From Methylonatrum sp040877625 (GTDB lineage: Bacteria > Pseudomonadota > Gammaproteobacteria > Nitrococcales > Aquisalimonadaceae): a stretch of 64,000 bases of DNA. The DNA lies in assembly GCA_040877625.1 (NCBI GenBank), contig JBBDNK010000044.1, positions 1-64,000 on the forward strand. The letters run 5' to 3'. Both the position numbers and the translations under genes were made by a program. Shown in pieces: positions 26,075 through 34,042 of the stretch. The stretch's first letter is position 1; each line of letters begins with the position of its first letter. Below the pieces are notes generated by a model, which was not told the DNA's origin, did no database searches, and saw only the letters and a program-made list of their open reading frames with translations.

Positions 26075-27628
26075 ATGGCACCTGCGCTGTCCCGCGTGCC
26101 GGGGTGGCAAACCGTCTTAATCCGCCTGGAGCTGACAGCCTTGCAGTCTTCGTCCACCGATTCGCCTGATATCCCGTACCTCGCAGAGCAGATCTTCAGT
26201 CGTTATGTCGACATCGTCGATGATTGGGATGCCCTTATGGCAGCCTTGCGACGGCCGCTGCCGGTTACGCTGTGGGCCAACCCTCTGCGTCTGACGCGGG
26301 ATGAACTCATGCCGCTACTGGCGCGACAGGGTCTCCACGCCGCACCGATTGGCTGGAATGCGCACGGCCTGCGGCTCGCCGCCGGCGCCCGTCCGGGGCT
26401 GCACTGGGGCTTTCTGGTTGGTCTGTTCCGTATCCAGGAAGAGGTGTCCATGCTGCCGGTGCAACTGCTCGATCCCCAACCCGGTGAGCGGGTACTGGAT
26501 CTGTGCGCGGCGCCCGGTAACAAGACCGCACAGATCGCCGTCGCCATGAACAACCGGGGCACGGTGGTTTCCAATGATCTGAAGCGTAACCGCATCGCCG
26601 CCATTCGACAGTCGGTAAAACGCCTGGGGTTGATGAATGTGGCGGTCACGGTCCGGGATGGTCAGGGCTTCGACCAGCGCGCGGGCATTTTCGACCGCGT
26701 GCTGGTGGACGCCCCCTGCACCTGCGAAGGCACATTCCGCAAGGTACGAATCCCTCAGGTCGTCGAAACCGTCATCCGCGAGCGCACGGTTCGTGTTCAG
26801 ACCAACCTGCTGCGCCGGGCGGTGCAGCTGACCCGTCCCGGCGGCCGCATTGTCTATTCCACCTGCACGCTGGCACCCGAAGAGAACGAGGGCGTGGTGG
26901 ATACCATCGTTCGGGAAATGGGTGGAGCGGTGCGTCTGCTGCCTGCGCGGGTGGCGGGCTTCCCGGCCAGTGCCGGCATCCGCGACTGGCAGGGCAGGGA
27001 ATTCCACCCGGACATCGCGCATTGTCTGCGGGTATGGCCGCATCAGCAGGACACCGGTGGCTTCTTTGTAGCGGTGCTGGAGAAGGATGACGGCGGCATG
27101 CCGACGAAGGACGTCGCGCCGTTTATGGTGCCGGATGCCGGCCTGGAGTGGCTGCAGCCCTTTACCGAGCGCCTGGGGATGCCGCGGGCCGTGTTCGATC
27201 ACATCCGCCCGGTAAAGCGGGGCAGGCGGCACATCCACTTCGTGGCTCTGGAGCAGGCCTTTCCGCAGGCGCCGACACCCGACCTGCTGGGCCTGCCGGC
27301 GGTGCGCTGCCGCAGCCTGCCGTTGAAACCCACCACTGCCGCCATCCTGCTGTTGGGGCACCACGCCACGCGTAACGTGGTCGATCTGGACGATGCCCAG
27401 GCAGGGGACTACCTGCAGCGCGTGGATGCGACGCTGCGCCTGGAACAGCTCGCCGGCTGCACCGGGCCCGGTTATGCGGTGGCGCGCTACCAGGGCCAGG
27501 TGCTGGGCCTGGGGCAGCTGATCTATCATCGGGACGATCCCGGCGTGCATCTGGTCAGCCTGCTGCCGAAGGCATGGGCAAGGGATACTGCCGATCTAGA
27601 CCCCGAGGAATACATCAGCGTCTACTGA
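26075..27628 (+). CDS. RsmB/NOP-family RNA (cytosine-C5) methyltransferase, RsmF-like
   Basis: 517 residues. The catalytic domain (about 90-320) has the SAM motif LDLCAAPGNKTAQIA. The two catalytic cysteines are in VDAPCTCEGTFRK (motif IV) and VYSTCTLAPEEN (motif VI). The C-terminal region with VRCRSLPLKPTTAAI and ATRNVVDL resembles the RNA-binding tail of RsmF/YebU-type enzymes. It probably makes m5C in rRNA or tRNA; the exact nucleotide is not derivable. The first 30 residues are poorly typical, so a later start is possible; no Shine-Dalgarno settles it. It converges with the VOC gene after 4 nt. Confidence 0.85.
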   Translation: MAPALSRVPGWQTVLIRLELTALQSSSTDSPDIPYLAEQIFSRYVDIVDDWDALMAALRRPLPVTLWANPLRLTRDELMPLLARQGLHAAPIGWNAHGLRLAAGARPGLHWGFLVGLFRIQEEVSMLPVQLLDPQPGERVLDLCAAPGNKTAQIAVAMNNRGTVVSNDLKRNRIAAIRQSVKRLGLMNVAVTVRDGQGFDQRAGIFDRVLVDAPCTCEGTFRKVRIPQVVETVIRERTVRVQTNLLRRAVQLTRPGGRIVYSTCTLAPEENEGVVDTIVREMGGAVRLLPARVAGFPASAGIRDWQGREFHPDIAHCLRVWPHQQDTGGFFVAVLEKDDGGMPTKDVAPFMVPDAGLEWLQPFTERLGMPRAVFDHIRPVKRGRRHIHFVALEQAFPQAPTPDLLGLPAVRCRSLPLKPTTAAILLLGHHATRNVVDLDDAQAGDYLQRVDATLRLEQLAGCTGPGYAVARYQGQVLGLGQLIYHRDDPGVHLVSLLPKAWARDTADLDPEEYISVY

Positions 27629-27632
27629 AGCC

Positions 27633-27956
27633 TCAGTCGCGCGGTTCGTAGTCCACTTCCGGCCAGTTCGCCTTGATCTCCATCGCCTGGTCGCGGGCGG
27701 AGAACCGCTCCCAGACCAGGCCGTTCACATCGTGCTCCACGGAGAGCGTCTCCGCATCCGGATCTTCCCAGCCGACATGGCGTAATAGTCCGGACTGCCC
27801 CGGCATGTGCCGAATGGAAAAATTGACGCCGGGTGTTCTCCACAAAGCGTAGCGGCCCGGTACCACGAGAATGGGGTCGGCGCCCAGGCGCATGGAATAC
27901 TCCCGAATCGAGACGTCCAGATCTTCCACGCTGATGGCGAGATGGAACCGTTTCAT
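27633..27956 (-). CDS. VOC-fold (glyoxalase/dioxygenase superfamily) protein
   Basis: 107 residues, a single VOC module. MKRFHLAISVEDLDVSIREYSMRLG opens the first beta-alpha-beta unit, with His as a likely metal ligand. NFSIRHMPGQSGLLRHVGWE gives the second, and VWERFSARDQ ends with a Glu in the usual ligand position. The chosen ATG has GGGGGTGAT directly upstream. The reaction is unknown; small VOC proteins include thiol-dependent lyases and resistance proteins. It is divergent from the attenuator-controlled gene. Confidence 0.75.
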   Translation of the reverse strand: MKRFHLAISVEDLDVSIREYSMRLGADPILVVPGRYALWRTPGVNFSIRHMPGQSGLLRHVGWEDPDAETLSVEHDVNGLVWERFSARDQAMEIKANWPEVDYEPRD

Positions 27957-28021
27957 GATCACCCCCCGTGGCCGTCCGCCCGGGTCAGGTCCGGGGCGCG
28001 CGGTCTGCGTTCCACGAACGC

Positions 28022-28050
28022 TTGCCCCACGTGTGTATCGCTGGTACTTT
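28022..28050 (+). promoter_or_regulatory. Predicted sigma-70 promoter of the leader/attenuator unit
   Basis: A -35 box TTGCCC (28022-28027) and a -10 box TACTTT (28045-28050) are spaced by 17 nt, with TGG before the -10 giving an extended -10. Transcription would start near 28057, about 20 nt before the leader peptide. Confidence 0.55.
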
Positions 28051-28077
28051 CAAGGCAGTGTAGGACAGGATGGCACG

Positions 28078-28149
28078 ATGTCGGAAATAAAGCGCAACTT
28101 GCAGCGATTTACCTGGCCCTGGTCCTGGCAAAAGGTCCGGGGGAGGTAA
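28078..28149 (+). CDS. Trp-rich leader peptide (23 aa)
   Basis: A short frame encoding MSEIKRNLQRF then TWPWSWQKVRGR: three Trp codons within five codons (28114, 28120 and 28126), just after a Phe. ACAGGA is 7 nt before the ATG. The Trp cluster is placed so that a ribosome stalled at the first Trp leaves 28133-28143 free. That segment is complementary to the 5' arm of the terminator downstream. The architecture is that of trp, his or phe leader peptides. It has not been described here as far as I know and is too small for routine gene callers. Confidence 0.6.
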   Translation: MSEIKRNLQRFTWPWSWQKVRGR

Positions 28150-28209
28150 CCGCGCGCTCAATAACTTACGGCTCGACTGGTCACCGCCATGGCAGATGCC
28201 CCCGGATCT
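28133..28209 (+). promoter_or_regulatory. Predicted antiterminator pairing of the attenuator
   Basis: Bases 28133-28143 (AGGTCCGGGGG) at the end of the leader can pair with 28199-28209 (CCCCCGGATCT): 11 consecutive pairs with one G-U. This pairing uses the 5' arm of the terminator, so the two structures exclude each other, as required for ribosome-mediated attenuation. Confidence 0.55.
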
Positions 28210-28227
28210 AGGATCGGGGGCATTTTT
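28196..28227 (+). terminator. Rho-independent terminator in the leader (attenuator)
   Basis: Stem ATGCCCCC..GATC pairing with GATCGGGGGCAT, with one bulged G, a very short loop and five T residues immediately after. It precedes the downstream ATG by about 47 nt, so it would terminate the transcript before the structural gene. An outer 14-bp inverted repeat (28183-28196 with 28233-28246) surrounds it. Confidence 0.75.
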
Positions 28228-28273
28228 GTTTGTCTGCCATGGCGGTATTGAAACGTGAACCAGGAGAGTTGAC

Positions 28274-29002
28274 ATGCCTACCGCCTCGCTATCGCCTGAA
28301 GCATTGCACCGTCTGCTTGGCCGACGGGATCTGACAGACCCCAATGAAGGCCCCCACGCAATGCAGCTCCTGCTGCAGGAAATCCATACAGCCGTTGGCG
28401 TCCGCCTGAGCGTGCCGCGCCGCCTCTGCCGTACACAGCCGGTACGGCGGCAACCGGGGGAGGCGGGGGGTGCCGGCAGCCTGCGGTTGCGACAGGAGCC
28501 GGCGGGCCCGCCGCCGGAAGCCGCCGACGTGCTCGAGCTGGATGCGCCACCCTCGCTATTGCTGGTCTGTCCGGGGCCGGTTTTCGGTCGTGCCGACGAT
28601 GGCCGGGTCCATTTGCATGGCCACCGTCTGTCGCTCTGGTATCTGGGCGAGGAAATGCCGTCCTCGACCCTGTTGCCGGCGCTGGTGCAGACCGCCGTGC
28701 GTGCGGCCGTGCCCGGTCGGCATTACCGGCTGGTGCCGGCAGCGGGATACGGCCTGCGTTCCTCCTTCGCTGTCGAGGCGCAGGGGAGCGAAAGCTGGGT
28801 GCATGTGGGACATTGCGGCATCGGCAGTCAGAACGATCGGGATGCCGTGGGCCTGGTGCTGGAGCTGGAACCCTTGCTGATACTGCGAAAGGAACTGCCG
28901 GATGCGGCGCTCATTCATTCCACTGACTTGGAAGTGCAATCGCACATGCAGGATCTATTACCTTACCGCGAGGACGCGGGAGGCTATCAGGCGGGGGCTT
29001 AA
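28274..29002 (+). CDS. Uncharacterised protein under attenuator control; possibly PheS-related
   Basis: 242 residues with no membrane segment. AGGAGAG lies 5 nt before the ATG. The N-terminal ALHRLLGRRDLTDPNEGPHA and the C-terminal ALIHSTDLEVQSHMQDLLPY remind me, from memory only, of a family of proteins related to the alpha subunit of phenylalanyl-tRNA synthetase. In those I would expect further sequence after the last motif, so this protein may be C-terminally short. The middle part (HYRLVPAAGYGLRSSF, SWVHVGHCGIG) would fit a class II synthetase-like core. Control by a Trp-rich leader would suit a gene responding to aminoacyl-tRNA levels. Function is not assigned. Confidence 0.5.
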   Translation: MPTASLSPEALHRLLGRRDLTDPNEGPHAMQLLLQEIHTAVGVRLSVPRRLCRTQPVRRQPGEAGGAGSLRLRQEPAGPPPEAADVLELDAPPSLLLVCPGPVFGRADDGRVHLHGHRLSLWYLGEEMPSSTLLPALVQTAVRAAVPGRHYRLVPAAGYGLRSSFAVEAQGSESWVHVGHCGIGSQNDRDAVGLVLELEPLLILRKELPDAALIHSTDLEVQSHMQDLLPYREDAGGYQAGA

Positions 29003-29346
29003 GCCGGGCACGGTGGCGTCACCAGTGTCGGCAATCCGAGCCAGACGATGGCCACCAGCGCGGTCGCGTTCAGTAGCAGGGCAAGGGTTCGCGTAAACCG
29101 GCTTTCAGGGGGCCGGTTCCGCTCGTGTGCACGCCAGTGCCGCCAGCTTTGCATGGTCACCCAGACCAGTACCGCTGCGTGCGCGAGCCACACAACGACG
29201 AGCACCGTGTTCAGGGTAGATATGCGGTCCAGCGGCACCTCCATGTACTTGCAGCCCAGATAGACGGCGGCATAGAGCGCCACGAAACAGCTTGACCAGA
29301 TCACCCAGCCGGCCAGCATGAACAGCAGTGTGCGGATCGTTGCCAT
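28999..29346 (-). CDS. Small membrane protein of the cytochrome c oxidase operon
   Basis: 115 residues with about three hydrophobic segments (residues 5-30, 42-65 and 85-110). The ATG overlaps the last base of the fused oxidase subunit I/III stop codon (TGATG-type arrangement), so the genes are translationally linked. It holds the position of the small third or fourth subunit of caa3-type oxidases, but sequence alone gives no motif. Role in oxidase assembly or stability is inferred from context. Confidence 0.7.
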   Translation of the reverse strand: MATIRTLLFMLAGWVIWSSCFVALYAAVYLGCKYMEVPLDRISTLNTVLVVVWLAHAAVLVWVTMQSWRHWRAHERNRPPESRFTRTLALLLNATALVAIVWLGLPTLVTPPCPA

Positions 29347-31868
29347 CACGATGCGCCCATCGCGAGCGGCAGACCATGCATGACCGCTAGAGACAACAGG
29401 CCCACGGTCAGGGTATAGGTCCACCAGAGGCTGATCACCCGCAGGTCCAGATCGCGCTGCGGCGAGACATAGCCGTGCCGACAGCGCAGCAGAGCGAAGG
29501 CGGACAGTATGCCGCCGAGCAGCACGTGAAAACCCGCATACGCCAGCAGCACGGTGGTAATCGCCGCATAGGCGTTGCCGGCCGCGGCCGGGACTTCGGT
29601 GAGTGCCAGGGTAATCACACCGACCAGACCTGCCAGCCCGCCCAGTGCGCTGGTTATCAACCACCCTTCGGCGCGCTTGGTGCTGCCGTGGCGGTTGATA
29701 ATGATCGCCCGCCGCAGACTGAAGGCGCCAACGCAGACCCCCAGCAGCGTCAGCGCGGACCAGTGCAGCCCACCGTCGACTTGCTGCGGCGTCGGCCAGG
29801 TGCGCATTGGCACGATCCAGAGATAGAAGTAACCGAACAGCAGAGATGCGAAGAAAGCGCCATTCGAAACCAGCAGGACGATCATTCCCCACCAGCCCGG
29901 TGCTTCGGCCGCTGATACGTGCAGCGGAATGTGCAGCTCCATGCCCGCATCCACGGGCCCGGAATCTACGCGGAGACCGTTGATCCAGGCCCAGCGGAGC
30001 ATGACCGCCAGGGCCAGGAGCAGTCCCGCCAATGAAAACCAGTAGAGCTTGGCCAGAAAGGCCAGAAAGAAGATCGCCATTGCCAGACCGCTCAGCAGGG
30101 GAAGCCAACTGGGGCCCGGCAGCCGGATCACGTATTCGGGATCGCCGCTGATCGCGCTCACGCCCAGGGTCTCCCGGTGACCGGGGCTGGGGGTACCCAG
30201 CAGGTGTTCGCCCCGAGCCATTTCCTGTTCAAGATTCGGCTGGTCCTGTAAGGGATGTCGACTGCCGATCCAGGGTTGGCTGATCACGTTATAACTGGGC
30301 GGCGGGATGGCCATGGCCCATTCCAGTGTGCCGGCGCCCCATGGGTTGGGTTGCGACCGCCTGCCGTAACGGCCGTGCAGCAGCAGATCGACGATGAAAA
30401 GGGCGAAACCCGCGGACATGATGAAGCCGCCGATCGATGAAATCAGGTTCGGCCATTCCCAGCCCAGACCTTCTGGATAGGTATATACCCGCCGGGGCAT
30501 GCCAAGCAGGCCGGTCAGGTGCATCACGAAGAACGTCACGTTGAAGCCGATGAAAATCAGCCAGAACCCCCACCGGCCAAGCAGCTCCGAGGGCATCCGG
30601 CCGGTGACGTGCGGCATCCAGTAATAGGCACCGGCGAGCAGCGGGAATACCAGGCCGCCGATCAGCACGTAATGAAGATGGGCGACCACGAAGTGCGTGT
30701 CATGGACCTGCCAGTCGAACGGCACCACGGCGACCATGACACCGGTGAGACCGCCGAGTACGAATATCACCAGAAAGCCGAACAGGTAGAGCATGGGCAG
30801 GCGCAATGCCGGGCGACCCGCCCACAGCGTGGCAATCCAGGCATAGAACTGAATGGTGGTGGGAATGGCCACGAGCAGGCTGGCGGCGGAAAAGAACACC
30901 ATTGCCAGATGTGGAATGCCCACCGCGTACATGTGATGGGCCCAGAGCGCGAAGCTGATGAAGCCGGTGGCGATGACACTGGCGACGATCCAGTCATGGC
31001 CGACAATCGGATGTCGGGCGAAGACCGGGATCAGCGTGGACACGATGGCGGCCCCCGGCAGAAAAATGATGTACACCTCGGGGTGTCCGAACAACCAGAA
31101 CAGGTGCTGCCAGAGCACGGGATCCCCGCCGCCGGCGACGTCGAAGAACGGCCAACCGAAGGCGCGCTCCAGTTCCAGCAGGATGCTGGCGAGAATCAGC
31201 GGCGGGAATCCGACCACGATCATCATCGCGGTAACCAGCATGTACCAGCCGAACAGCGGCATTCGCCGCAGCGACATGCCGGCGGTGCGCACCTTGAGGA
31301 TACTGGCGGTCAGCTCGACGCCGGCGCTGACCGCGGAGATCTCCACGAAGGTGATCCCCAGCAGCCAGACGTCTGCGCCGCTGCCCGGCGAGTACCTGGC
31401 GCCGGACAGGGGGGTGTACATGAACCAGCCGCTGTCCGGTGCGGCACCGACCAGCAGGCTGCCGAGCAGCAGCAGCCCGCCGAACAGGTAGCAGAAGTAA
31501 CCGAAGGCGCTGAGGCGGGGATAGGCCAGGTCCCTGGCGCCCAGCAGCTTGGGTATGAGATAGAACGCCACGCCTTCGATGACGGGAATGGCAAACAGAA
31601 ACATCATCACCGTGCCATGCATGGTGAAAACCTGATGGTAGATCTCGTGATTCATGAAACGGCTGTCGGGTATGGCCAGTTGCGCCCGTATCAGCATCGC
31701 CAGAATGCCGCCCACCAGAAAGTACAGAAAACCGGTCATCATGAAGCGTTTGCCGATAACGGTGTGGTTCACCGCGGTGAGTGAGCGTAGCCCGGGCGGG
31801 GATCGCCAGTCCCGGTCGAACGCCCGGTGCAGTTCCTCGGGCGACAGTCGCCGGTCCGCTCCGCTCAC
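29346..31868 (-). CDS. ctaD: Cytochrome c oxidase, fused subunits I and III
   Basis: An 840-residue heme-copper oxidase. Residues about 1-540 are subunit I. It has a low-spin heme His in FTMHGTVMMFLF, the CuB and cross-linked His-Tyr region FGHPEVYIIFLPG, the CuB pair WAHHMYAVG and the heme a3/a ligands in VVAHLHYVL. Residues about 570-840 are a subunit III domain with VLLVSNGAFFASLLFGYFYLW and later helices. The I-III fusion is known in caa3-type oxidases. Translation appears coupled to ctaC (GTGA overlap). It reduces O2 to water and pumps protons. Confidence 0.93.
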   Translation of the reverse strand: MSGADRRLSPEELHRAFDRDWRSPPGLRSLTAVNHTVIGKRFMMTGFLYFLVGGILAMLIRAQLAIPDSRFMNHEIYHQVFTMHGTVMMFLFAIPVIEGVAFYLIPKLLGARDLAYPRLSAFGYFCYLFGGLLLLGSLLVGAAPDSGWFMYTPLSGARYSPGSGADVWLLGITFVEISAVSAGVELTASILKVRTAGMSLRRMPLFGWYMLVTAMMIVVGFPPLILASILLELERAFGWPFFDVAGGGDPVLWQHLFWLFGHPEVYIIFLPGAAIVSTLIPVFARHPIVGHDWIVASVIATGFISFALWAHHMYAVGIPHLAMVFFSAASLLVAIPTTIQFYAWIATLWAGRPALRLPMLYLFGFLVIFVLGGLTGVMVAVVPFDWQVHDTHFVVAHLHYVLIGGLVFPLLAGAYYWMPHVTGRMPSELLGRWGFWLIFIGFNVTFFVMHLTGLLGMPRRVYTYPEGLGWEWPNLISSIGGFIMSAGFALFIVDLLLHGRYGRRSQPNPWGAGTLEWAMAIPPPSYNVISQPWIGSRHPLQDQPNLEQEMARGEHLLGTPSPGHRETLGVSAISGDPEYVIRLPGPSWLPLLSGLAMAIFFLAFLAKLYWFSLAGLLLALAVMLRWAWINGLRVDSGPVDAGMELHIPLHVSAAEAPGWWGMIVLLVSNGAFFASLLFGYFYLWIVPMRTWPTPQQVDGGLHWSALTLLGVCVGAFSLRRAIIINRHGSTKRAEGWLITSALGGLAGLVGVITLALTEVPAAAGNAYAAITTVLLAYAGFHVLLGGILSAFALLRCRHGYVSPQRDLDLRVISLWWTYTLTVGLLSLAVMHGLPLAMGAS

Positions 31869-32881
31869 CGGAGGTTCTCAAGGAAAGCGGCGATTGCCGC
31901 GCGTGTGTCGTCATCAACGAGGTTGTGGCTTGGCATGCGATTGCCGGGCTTGTAGGTCTGATGCAGTTGCAGCCATTCGAGCAGAGCCCCGTCGCCATTT
32001 TTGAGGGCTCCCGCGCCCAGCCAGAGGCGCTCGGCCACGGCGGCCAGATTGGGGCCGCGATTGCCCCGTACGCGCGGATCGACGCTGTGGCAATGCGCAC
32101 AAAGCCGCCCGAATGCCGCTCGGCCCAGAGCGTTCCGGCCTCCATCGTCGCCGCGGGGCATGCGCGCCATGCGTCGCATTCGGCGGTTGAATTGCGCTTC
32201 CGAATGCGCGGTAACGTGTACCACCATGCGCGCATGCTGGGCGCCACAGAACTCTGCGCACTGGCCTCGGAATACGCCGGGTTGTTCGGCGGTGAGGCGC
32301 ACAACGGTGGTCGTGCCGGGCAGGGCGTCCCGTTTTCCGCCCAGGCGTGGCACCCAGAAGCTGTGGATCACGTCGGCCCCGGTCAAGATCACGTCCACCG
32401 GCCGGCCGGCCGGTATGTGCAGTTCATTGGCGTCATAGATCGGCGCGCCGTCCACATCGGGATACCTGATTTCCCACCACCACTGATGTCCGGTTACGTG
32501 GACCTCCAGCGCCCCCGCCTCCGAGGGTTGAGACAACATGCCGTGGCCATGCGCTACCGCGTAGGCCAGCAGCGGCAGCAGGAGCGCGGCGGGCCAGATC
32601 AGCCCGCCGGCGATGATGATGATGCGGGGAGAGAAACCAAGCTGATGACGGGCCGGGCGGAGCACGGTATACAGGGCGAGACCGAAGGTGATCAGGGAGA
32701 TGCCGGCGGCCACCCATAACATCACCCACCACAGTCGCGCGATCGAGCTTGCCACCGTGTTCGCGGGGTTAAGTATCGACTGCGCCGTCTCGCAGCCGGA
32801 CAGCGCCGCAACGGCGGGGATAACCGCGAGGGCGGCGCCGACGCCGCGAGGGCATCGCCGGTGGGCATCGGACTCCGACAT
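31865..32881 (-). CDS. ctaC: Cytochrome c oxidase subunit II with C-terminal cytochrome c domain
   Basis: 338 residues. It has a lipoprotein-type signal (AVAALSGC), two membrane helices (about 40-105) and a periplasmic cupredoxin domain whose CuA site reads GQCAEFCGAQHARM. The C-terminal cytochrome c domain has the heme site CAHCH and a distal Met in NRMPSHNL. A fused cytochrome c marks the caa3 class, so electrons pass within one polypeptide to CuA. The ATG at 32881 has TGGAG 8 nt upstream; the frame is open 78 nt further but that part is unlikely to be translated. It is the first gene of the operon. Confidence 0.93.
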   Translation of the reverse strand: MSESDAHRRCPRGVGAALAVIPAVAALSGCETAQSILNPANTVASSIARLWWVMLWVAAGISLITFGLALYTVLRPARHQLGFSPRIIIIAGGLIWPAALLLPLLAYAVAHGHGMLSQPSEAGALEVHVTGHQWWWEIRYPDVDGAPIYDANELHIPAGRPVDVILTGADVIHSFWVPRLGGKRDALPGTTTVVRLTAEQPGVFRGQCAEFCGAQHARMVVHVTAHSEAQFNRRMRRMARMPRGDDGGRNALGRAAFGRLCAHCHSVDPRVRGNRGPNLAAVAERLWLGAGALKNGDGALLEWLQLHQTYKPGNRMPSHNLVDDDTRAAIAAFLENLR

Positions 32882-33066
32882 AGGCGACTCCATTCGGCGG
32901 CACCTGGCCGCTATCCGCTCCCTGGCTTCCGTGGAGCCGCCATCCTCGACCGGGTGCAACGGTCGGGCCGGGGCTCTCAGCTGAGTCTTGCAGACGGCCG
33001 GGATGCCCGCAATGCATTGGCGGCCGGGCTAGGCTTTCCGCACAGGTGGTGTTTGAGGAGGCAGTC

Positions 33067-33561
33067 ATGACGGACCCTCTCGACCTTCCGGCGGGTACAC
33101 ACAGCCAGGTTGCCGTTGCCGGGCATCCGATTCACCCCATGCTGATCACCTTTCCGGTGGCGTTCTACTCGGCCTTGCTGGCCAGCGATATCGCCTATCT
33201 GGTCACGGAGGATCTGTTCTGGGCACAGGTGTCGGTCTGGCTGGCGGCGGCGGGTAGTGTGATGGGGTTGCTGGCGGGGATCGCCGGTACGGTTGAGCTG
33301 CTCATGGTTCGCGGTATCCGCTTGCGGCCGACAAGCTGGAGCCATTTCGTCGCATCGGTCTTGCTGCTTTCCATCGGCTTCATCAATTGGGCGTTTCGAA
33401 TCCCGGACTCGGTCGGTGGCATTTATCCGTGGGGCATTTATCTATCCGGCCTGGGTGTGCTGGTCCTGGGTGTGGCCGGGTGGCTCGGGGGACATCTGGT
33501 TTTCCATCATCAGATAGGCGTGGTGGATGAGGAGGAGGAAGAGGCGGGTGCAAGGCATTGA
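33067..33561 (+). CDS. DUF2231-type small membrane protein
   Basis: 164 residues. The family signature VAGHPIHPMLITFPVAFYS is at residues about 15-33, followed by four hydrophobic segments and an acidic tail (DEEEEEAGARH). Proteins with GHPxHPMLxxFP are polytopic membrane proteins of unknown function, often near oxidases. GAGGAGGCAGTC precedes the ATG. It is divergent from the oxidase operon and convergent with the next membrane gene. Confidence 0.75.
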   Translation: MTDPLDLPAGTHSQVAVAGHPIHPMLITFPVAFYSALLASDIAYLVTEDLFWAQVSVWLAAAGSVMGLLAGIAGTVELLMVRGIRLRPTSWSHFVASVLLLSIGFINWAFRIPDSVGGIYPWGIYLSGLGVLVLGVAGWLGGHLVFHHQIGVVDEEEEEAGARH

Positions 33562-33569
33562 GAGACTCC

Positions 33570-34001
33570 TTAAATCGGTTTGGCCAGTACCAGCCACAGC
33601 ACGATGGCAACCAGTGTCGCGGGAATCAGTTCCAGCGCGATATAGAGATAGGCTTCATGGGCATGCGGCGCACTGCGTAGCTCGGTCAGGAGATATCCGC
33701 AGTAGATGTGGTACAGCATCATCAAGGCAACGCCGGTGAGCTTCAGGGGAAGCCAGCCGCCGAGTTCGTCCAGCAGAAAAACCAGTACCGTGCCCGAAAT
33801 CACGGCCAGCACGGCCGCCGGCGAGGCGATGCTCACGTACACGAGGCGGGTCATGCGCCTCAGAGTGACGAACTCGTCTTGCGGCATTTGCCGACTATGC
33901 GCGATGAACAGCCCCGGTAAATAGAAAAGTCCCGCTGTCCACGTCAGCAGAGTGATGATGTGCAGCACCTTGACCCAGACCTGTGCAGTATCCGATTCCA
34001 T
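33570..34001 (-). CDS. CopD/HemJ-like four-helix membrane protein
   Basis: 143 residues with four predicted helices. KVLHIITLLTWTAGLFYLPGLFIAH carries a His in the first helix, then a conserved region LRRMTRLVYVSIASPAAVLAVISG, and a third helix with LTGVALMMLYHIYCGYLL. This pattern fits the CopD and HemJ (UPF0093) group; HemJ oxidises protoporphyrinogen IX in heme synthesis. Its position beside a heme-copper oxidase is suggestive. I cannot decide between the two functions. Confidence 0.6.
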   Translation of the reverse strand: MESDTAQVWVKVLHIITLLTWTAGLFYLPGLFIAHSRQMPQDEFVTLRRMTRLVYVSIASPAAVLAVISGTVLVFLLDELGGWLPLKLTGVALMMLYHIYCGYLLTELRSAPHAHEAYLYIALELIPATLVAIVLWLVLAKPI

Positions 34002-34042
34002 GGCCGCTCCTTGCGCTTCGGCAGATTCCGTTCGGATCCGTA

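Noticed and set aside
30519..31784. 421-codon plus-strand open frame rich in His, Gln and Glu
   Set aside because: It is the antisense of the oxidase I/III gene; composition (HHEERHVEADENQPEP) is typical of an antisense frame in high-GC DNA, and the minus strand has unmistakable oxidase motifs.
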